Assembly: GCA_964386385.1 (NCBI GenBank)
Contig: CAYLRN010000012.1
Coordinates: 33,858-97,857 of the forward strand
Reading direction: 5' to 3'
From: RUG572 sp964386385
Lineage (GTDB): Bacteria > Verrucomicrobiota > Kiritimatiellia > RFP12 > UBA1067
DNA length: 64,000 nucleotides
The notes under the pieces are model-generated. The model was not told the origin of the DNA, did not search any database, and saw only the letters and a list, made by a program, of their open reading frames with translations. Shown piece after piece: positions 60,425 to 64,000 of the stretch. Position numbers and translations under genes: made by a program. Each line of letters opens with the position of its first letter. The stretch's first letter is position 1.

Positions 60425-62202
60425 ACAAGGTGCTTGAATACGTCATCCGCGCAAAGGACGCCACGGGAAGCGCGGTATCGTCCGCCCTGTCGAAACTGAA
60501 GGGGCTGGGCGCGGGCTTTCTGAAACAGGCGCAGAACATACGCGCCGCGTTCGGAATGCTGCAGACGGCGGCGGGGACGTTCGCGTCCGTCTTCGGCGGG
60601 GCGATAGCCGAGGCGTTCGACTTCGAGCGCTCCGTGGCCAACTTCAAGACGCTTCTCGGGTCGGCGGAGGAGGCGAAGCGGCACGTGGCGGAGCTCAGGG
60701 AGTTCGCGTCCTCCACGCCCCTCACGTTCAAGGACCTCTCCGAGGCGTCGAGGCTGCTTCTGTCGTTCGGCGCGTCCGTCGAGGAGGTCGGGCCGTCCCT
60801 GCGGACGCTCGGCGACATATCCATGGGCAACGCGCAGAAGTTCCAAGGGCTTGCGCTCGTCTTCGCGCAGGTGAAGTCGCAGGGGAGGCTCATGGGGCAG
60901 GACCTCATGCAGATGGTGAACCAGGGCTTCAACCCGCTCGCCGTCATGGCGGAGAAGACCGGCCGCTCCATGTCGGAGCTCAAGGAAATGGTGTCGGCGG
61001 GCGCGGTGACGTTCGAGATGGTGGAGGCGGCGATGCGGGCGGCCACGTCGGAGGGCGGACGCTTCAACGGCGCCATGGAGGAGTCCGCGAAGACCGGCGC
61101 GGGCCTCGTCTCCACGCTGCGGGACAACTGGACGGACGCGGTGCGCCGCTTCGGCGAGGCGTTCTCGGAGTCGGCCAAGGGCGGCATGCAGGCGCTCATC
61201 GACAAGATCGGCGAGCTGGTGGAGGACGGCACGGTGGAGGCGTGGGCGGAGGGGGTCGCCAAGGCCATGTCGGAGGTCGCGTCCGCCGCGTCCGCCGCCG
61301 CGTCCGCCGTCAAGGCGGTGTGGAAGTACGGCGGCCTCTCCGACGCATGGCATGGGCTGAAGGCCGTCTCGTCGCAGGTCGGAGCGACGGTCGGCGGCTT
61401 CGTGGGCGGGGTGGCCAACGGCGGCGGGGCGTGGGAGTCGCTCAAGTCCGCCTGGGCGCAGGGGAACGAGGCCTTCAGCGAGGAGGCGGCGAAGGGCTTC
61501 TGGACGAAGGAGGCCGGACGCGCGGGGCTGGGCGGGGACGCACTGCGGCGGGCGGTCGAGGCGGAGGACGCGGAGGAGTACGCCCGGGCGGCGCGGGCGC
61601 GGGAGCGCGGCGGAGCTGAGAAGTCCGCCGGCGGCGGCGGCGCGGAGGCCGGCGGGCGGACGCTCGACGCACTCCTGTCGGAGGCAGCCGCGAAGAAGGA
61701 GCGGGAGGACGCGCGTAAACTCGCCGAGCAGAGGGAGCGGGAGGCCACCGCCCTCGCCGAGAAGGAGCGCAGGGAGCGGGAGCGGGTCGAGCGCGAGATC
61801 CACGCACAGCGCGTCAGGCTTCTTTCGGAGGAGCTGAAGGAGCGCGAAAAGTTGCAGTCCGACGCGGAAACCCGCCTCGCCGCCGCACAGGCGAAGGTTC
61901 AACAGGCGTGGGGGTGGTATCGCGAGAAGGATTCGCTGGCCGCGCAGATTGCGGAGGAAAAGGCCGACGCGGAGGCGCGGAGGCAGTACGAGAGGGACTT
62001 CAGCAGCCTGAAGTCGAGGCGTCGCGACTGGCGCACGGCGGACGACCTGTCGCTCGGCGACGAGGCCACGCGCCGCGTCGCGCTTGCGGAGGAGAGCAAG
62101 GCCGAGGCCGAAAGCTACGCAAGGCAGACCGCCGAGGACGCCAAGAGGGCTGCCGACGCGCTGGAGGCGATAAAGTCGGCGCTGAACGAAGGAGGCGAAT
62201 AG
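60421..62202 (+). CDS. Tail tape-measure protein
   Basis: The 593-residue protein begins with a helical N-terminus (SALSKLKGLGAGFLKQA), has the tape-measure core (FDFERSVANFKTLLGSAEEAKRHVAELREFASSTPL-type residues 61-100, GASVEEVGPSLRTLGDIS, QDLMQMVNQGFNPLAVM) and a long charged coiled coil from about 420. It sets tail length. At about 600 residues it implies a short tail, roughly 90 nm if 1.5 A per residue applies. Confidence 0.9.
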   Translation: MNKVLEYVIRAKDATGSAVSSALSKLKGLGAGFLKQAQNIRAAFGMLQTAAGTFASVFGGAIAEAFDFERSVANFKTLLGSAEEAKRHVAELREFASSTPLTFKDLSEASRLLLSFGASVEEVGPSLRTLGDISMGNAQKFQGLALVFAQVKSQGRLMGQDLMQMVNQGFNPLAVMAEKTGRSMSELKEMVSAGAVTFEMVEAAMRAATSEGGRFNGAMEESAKTGAGLVSTLRDNWTDAVRRFGEAFSESAKGGMQALIDKIGELVEDGTVEAWAEGVAKAMSEVASAASAAASAVKAVWKYGGLSDAWHGLKAVSSQVGATVGGFVGGVANGGGAWESLKSAWAQGNEAFSEEAAKGFWTKEAGRAGLGGDALRRAVEAEDAEEYARAARARERGGAEKSAGGGGAEAGGRTLDALLSEAAAKKEREDARKLAEQREREATALAEKERRERERVEREIHAQRVRLLSEELKEREKLQSDAETRLAAAQAKVQQAWGWYREKDSLAAQIAEEKADAEARRQYERDFSSLKSRRRDWRTADDLSLGDEATRRVALAEESKAEAESYARQTAEDAKRAADALEAIKSALNEGGE

Positions 62203-62204
62203 AG

Positions 62205-62981
62205 ATGGCGTGGATTGGCATGGGGGACTGCGACGCCGCCGGGCTTCGGCAGCTTCTTGACACGTCCAATGCGAGAGTCGACCTGTCCACTGCGGCTTCG
62301 GCGGTCGTGCTGCACAACGCCGACGGGCTTCTGCTGAAGCAGGGCGTGACGGAAACATCGTGGCAGTACGTCGGGCTGACGCGGGAGGCGGCGGAGGCCC
62401 TGGCGTCGCTGGCCTACGACGCCACGTCGTGCACGACCCTCTACGCACAGGGCGCGAGCGGGGAATGGGTCGCCTGCAACGTCACCATGGGGGCCAGCCT
62501 CAAGGTCTCGTCCGCGATGGCGAACGCGGCGGGGGGGTGGACGGCCACGTTCCGTCTGTCGGAGTACGGCGCCGCCAACGCCGGGGACGCATGGAGCGCG
62601 ACGCGCCCCGAGGCCGCCGTATCGACGGGAATCCAGAAAAGCCAGTCCACCTCGGTCTACAGGGTCGCCCCCTCGGAGGTGTCGGGCGGCACGATGCAGA
62701 AGGTGGTCACCACCGTCGTGGAGTTCAAGTTCCTGACGCTGGCCGAGGCGCTGGAAATGCTGAATGCGACGTGGTGCTCGTCCACGGTGACGCCACACAG
62801 CACGTCCTCCTCGTATGTCGGGCATACCTACAACGAACAGGGCGCCGTCGTCGGCTCGGTGTCGAAGCTGGCGCACTACACCTACCTTTACGGGACGCAG
62901 AAGACCGGCAGCGTCCGCTACGTCGGCACGGCGGAGGGGTATTCGCTCGAGGGGACGACGACCGTGTATTCGGGGGTGTAG
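62205..62981 (+). CDS. Tail-associated protein of unknown function
   Basis: The 258-residue protein follows the tape measure by two bases after GAAGGAGGCG. It is beta-rich, Ser/Thr/Tyr-rich with two Cys, and looks like a distal-tail or baseplate component. No family motif was recognised. Confidence 0.55.
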   Translation: MAWIGMGDCDAAGLRQLLDTSNARVDLSTAASAVVLHNADGLLLKQGVTETSWQYVGLTREAAEALASLAYDATSCTTLYAQGASGEWVACNVTMGASLKVSSAMANAAGGWTATFRLSEYGAANAGDAWSATRPEAAVSTGIQKSQSTSVYRVAPSEVSGGTMQKVVTTVVEFKFLTLAEALEMLNATWCSSTVTPHSTSSSYVGHTYNEQGAVVGSVSKLAHYTYLYGTQKTGSVRYVGTAEGYSLEGTTTVYSGV

Positions 62982-62982
62982 T

Positions 62983-63336
62983 ATGATACGGCTACTTCAA
63001 GAGGGCAAAAGGAGAATCTTCACGCCGACCGGGCTGCTGAACGATCTGGTTCGGTGGACGCTCGGAGTGCATTCCAGCAACGGGACCGTCGCCGTGGTCA
63101 ACACCGCCACCCCTGCGGAATCCCGCAGCCTCGACCTCACCGTCGACGCCGGCCGCACGTACGCGGAAATGTCGGAACTGATGGACAGGGACTACGTCAG
63201 AGCCGACAAGTTCCCGGAGACACTCCGCAAAAGCATCGACAACAGAACCCTGACCATGGGGAAAGGGGTCGTGGCGGTGGACGAGACGTGGCTTGAGAAC
63301 TTCGTCGCCGACATGATAAACAAATACAGCCACTAG
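62983..63336 (+). CDS. Small tail-region protein (117 aa)
   Basis: It begins one base after the preceding stop. A basic N-terminus (RLLQEGKRRIF) precedes a domain with SLDLTVDAGRTYAEMSELMDRD. Function unknown; position suggests a tail-tip component. Confidence 0.55.
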   Translation: MIRLLQEGKRRIFTPTGLLNDLVRWTLGVHSSNGTVAVVNTATPAESRSLDLTVDAGRTYAEMSELMDRDYVRADKFPETLRKSIDNRTLTMGKGVVAVDETWLENFVADMINKYSH

Positions 63337-63386
63337 CCTCCCGCCGGCCTGCCTTAACGCGTCCGCTGATACTGAAAGGATGAACA

Positions 63387-64000
63387 ATGAGAAAACGCTC
63401 TACAGCCATTTTCGCCGCGTTCGCGCTCATGCTGGCGGCTTGCGCCCCCGCCGCAGGGGTGGGGCGCGTTGAGTACGTGACCGCCGACCTTGCGAAGCGC
63501 ACGGCTGCCGTCTCCTGGACGTGGACTGATTTCTCGGACATCGCGGTGCGCCTGTCGCTCATGCGCAACGGCGAGGACTTCCCGACGGAGGGCTGGAGCG
63601 GGACGCTCTTCTTCGGAGACGGTGCGCTTGGGTGCGCCGTGGCCGGAGTTTCGCACGGCTACAACGAACTGCTCTTCGACGTGGAGCGCGGGAACGTGCC
63701 GACGAACGGAAAGTACGCTGTGCAGATAATCGCGACCAACACGGCGGGGCGCGTGGAGGAGTGGGCGCGTGGGACGTTGACGGTGCGGGCCAACCCGTCC
63801 GCCGAAGGCATGCCGAGGAACTGGAGCGCGTATGCTGACATTGCGCGGAAGGTCGCGCCCTTCATCGACGCGCAGGGCATATTGTTCAACCCCGCGAACG
63901 AGGACGCTCTGTGGGGCGCGGTTTCCAACAGGACGGACGCCGCCGTCGCGACCGCCACGAACGCGCTGTGGGCGGCCAAGGCGGACAGGGGCGAGGTGTC
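63387..64000 (+). CDS. Phage lipoprotein or tail-tip protein, 3' truncated
   Basis: A frame starting at an ATG after GAAAGGA is open to the end of the window (at least 204 residues). It begins with a lipoprotein-type signal (AFALMLAACAPAAG, Cys19 in LAAC), followed by a beta-rich domain (YVTADLAKRTAAVSWTWTD, IAVRLSLMRNGE, GKYAVQIIATNTAGRVEEW) that resembles an Ig-like or fibre-type module, then a helix rich in Ala. A lipid-anchored protein in the tail region is unusual; it might be a superinfection-exclusion lipoprotein or a receptor-binding protein whose signal is fortuitous. Confidence 0.65.
   Translation, partial: MRKRSTAIFAAFALMLAACAPAAGVGRVEYVTADLAKRTAAVSWTWTDFSDIAVRLSLMRNGEDFPTEGWSGTLFFGDGALGCAVAGVSHGYNELLFDVERGNVPTNGKYAVQIIATNTAGRVEEWARGTLTVRANPSAEGMPRNWSAYADIARKVAPFIDAQGILFNPANEDALWGAVSNRTDAAVATATNALWAAKADRGEV

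Overview
The window is a high-GC bacterial chromosome segment of about 33.5 kb of host genes followed by about 30.5 kb of an integrated tailed-phage genome that runs off the right edge. No 16S or other marker settles the taxonomy. The gene set (TAT-exported sugar isomerase and metallophosphoesterases, a sialidase fusion, a large putative glycosidase of the DUF6259 type, a GH2 enzyme with a carbohydrate-binding insert, an AAA/DUF1703 protein, a non-discriminating type of AspRS) suggests an uncultured gut or rumen member of the Verrucomicrobiota/Kiritimatiellota group. That placement is inference.

Host part, 1-33.5 kb. A partial AAA-ATPase-like/PD-(D/E)XK protein is followed by mtnN and luxS (SAH recycling and AI-2 synthesis), an exported sugar isomerase-like protein, a GH13 enzyme, ileS, two TAT-exported metallophosphoesterases, an MsmX/UgpC-type ABC ATPase, nadD, an SGNH hydrolase-sialidase fusion, a large exported putative glycosidase, two unknown proteins, a lipoprotein of the endonuclease/exonuclease/phosphatase fold, an exported GH2 enzyme, a YkuD L,D-transpeptidase and an AzlC/AzlD exporter pair. 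On the minus strand lie hrpA, mtaB, a CPBP protease, aspS and a small membrane protein. The secreted enzymes fit a bacterium that degrades host or plant glycans. Several genes have an extended -10 box (TGnTATAAT) placed 6-9 nt before the ATG, so they are probably read from leaderless or nearly leaderless mRNAs.

Prophage part, 33.5-64 kb. The order is: tyrosine integrase; a minus-strand TPR-like gene that looks frameshifted; an early operon with three consecutive ribbon-helix-helix proteins, whose promoter is overlapped by a palindromic operator with two further copies downstream; an excisionase-like HTH protein; a recombination/replication block (Cas4-like RecB nuclease, Sak4-like ATPase, candidate SSB, DUF6291-like protein, DnaC-like loader, DUF1064-like nuclease); a zinc/HTH protein; a ParB / PAPS-reductase-like / GNAT-like / HNH-like / ParB cluster directly upstream of the large terminase; portal, scaffold, major capsid and head genes; a minor capsid protein fused to a papain-fold toxin-like domain with a convergent candidate immunity gene; an amidoligase plus double gamma-glutamylcyclotransferase cassette with its own promoter; and the tail module up to the tape measure, ending in a truncated lipoprotein gene.

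Two features tie the prophage together: a repeated 5'-leader motif (CCAARACAGRRA, eight copies plus one degenerate) just upstream of gene starts, and the shared ribbon-helix-helix operator. The best candidates for undescribed biology are the triple-RHH switch, the leader-motif regulon, the ParB/PAPS-reductase/GNAT/HNH cluster, and the capsid-toxin/immunity pair.
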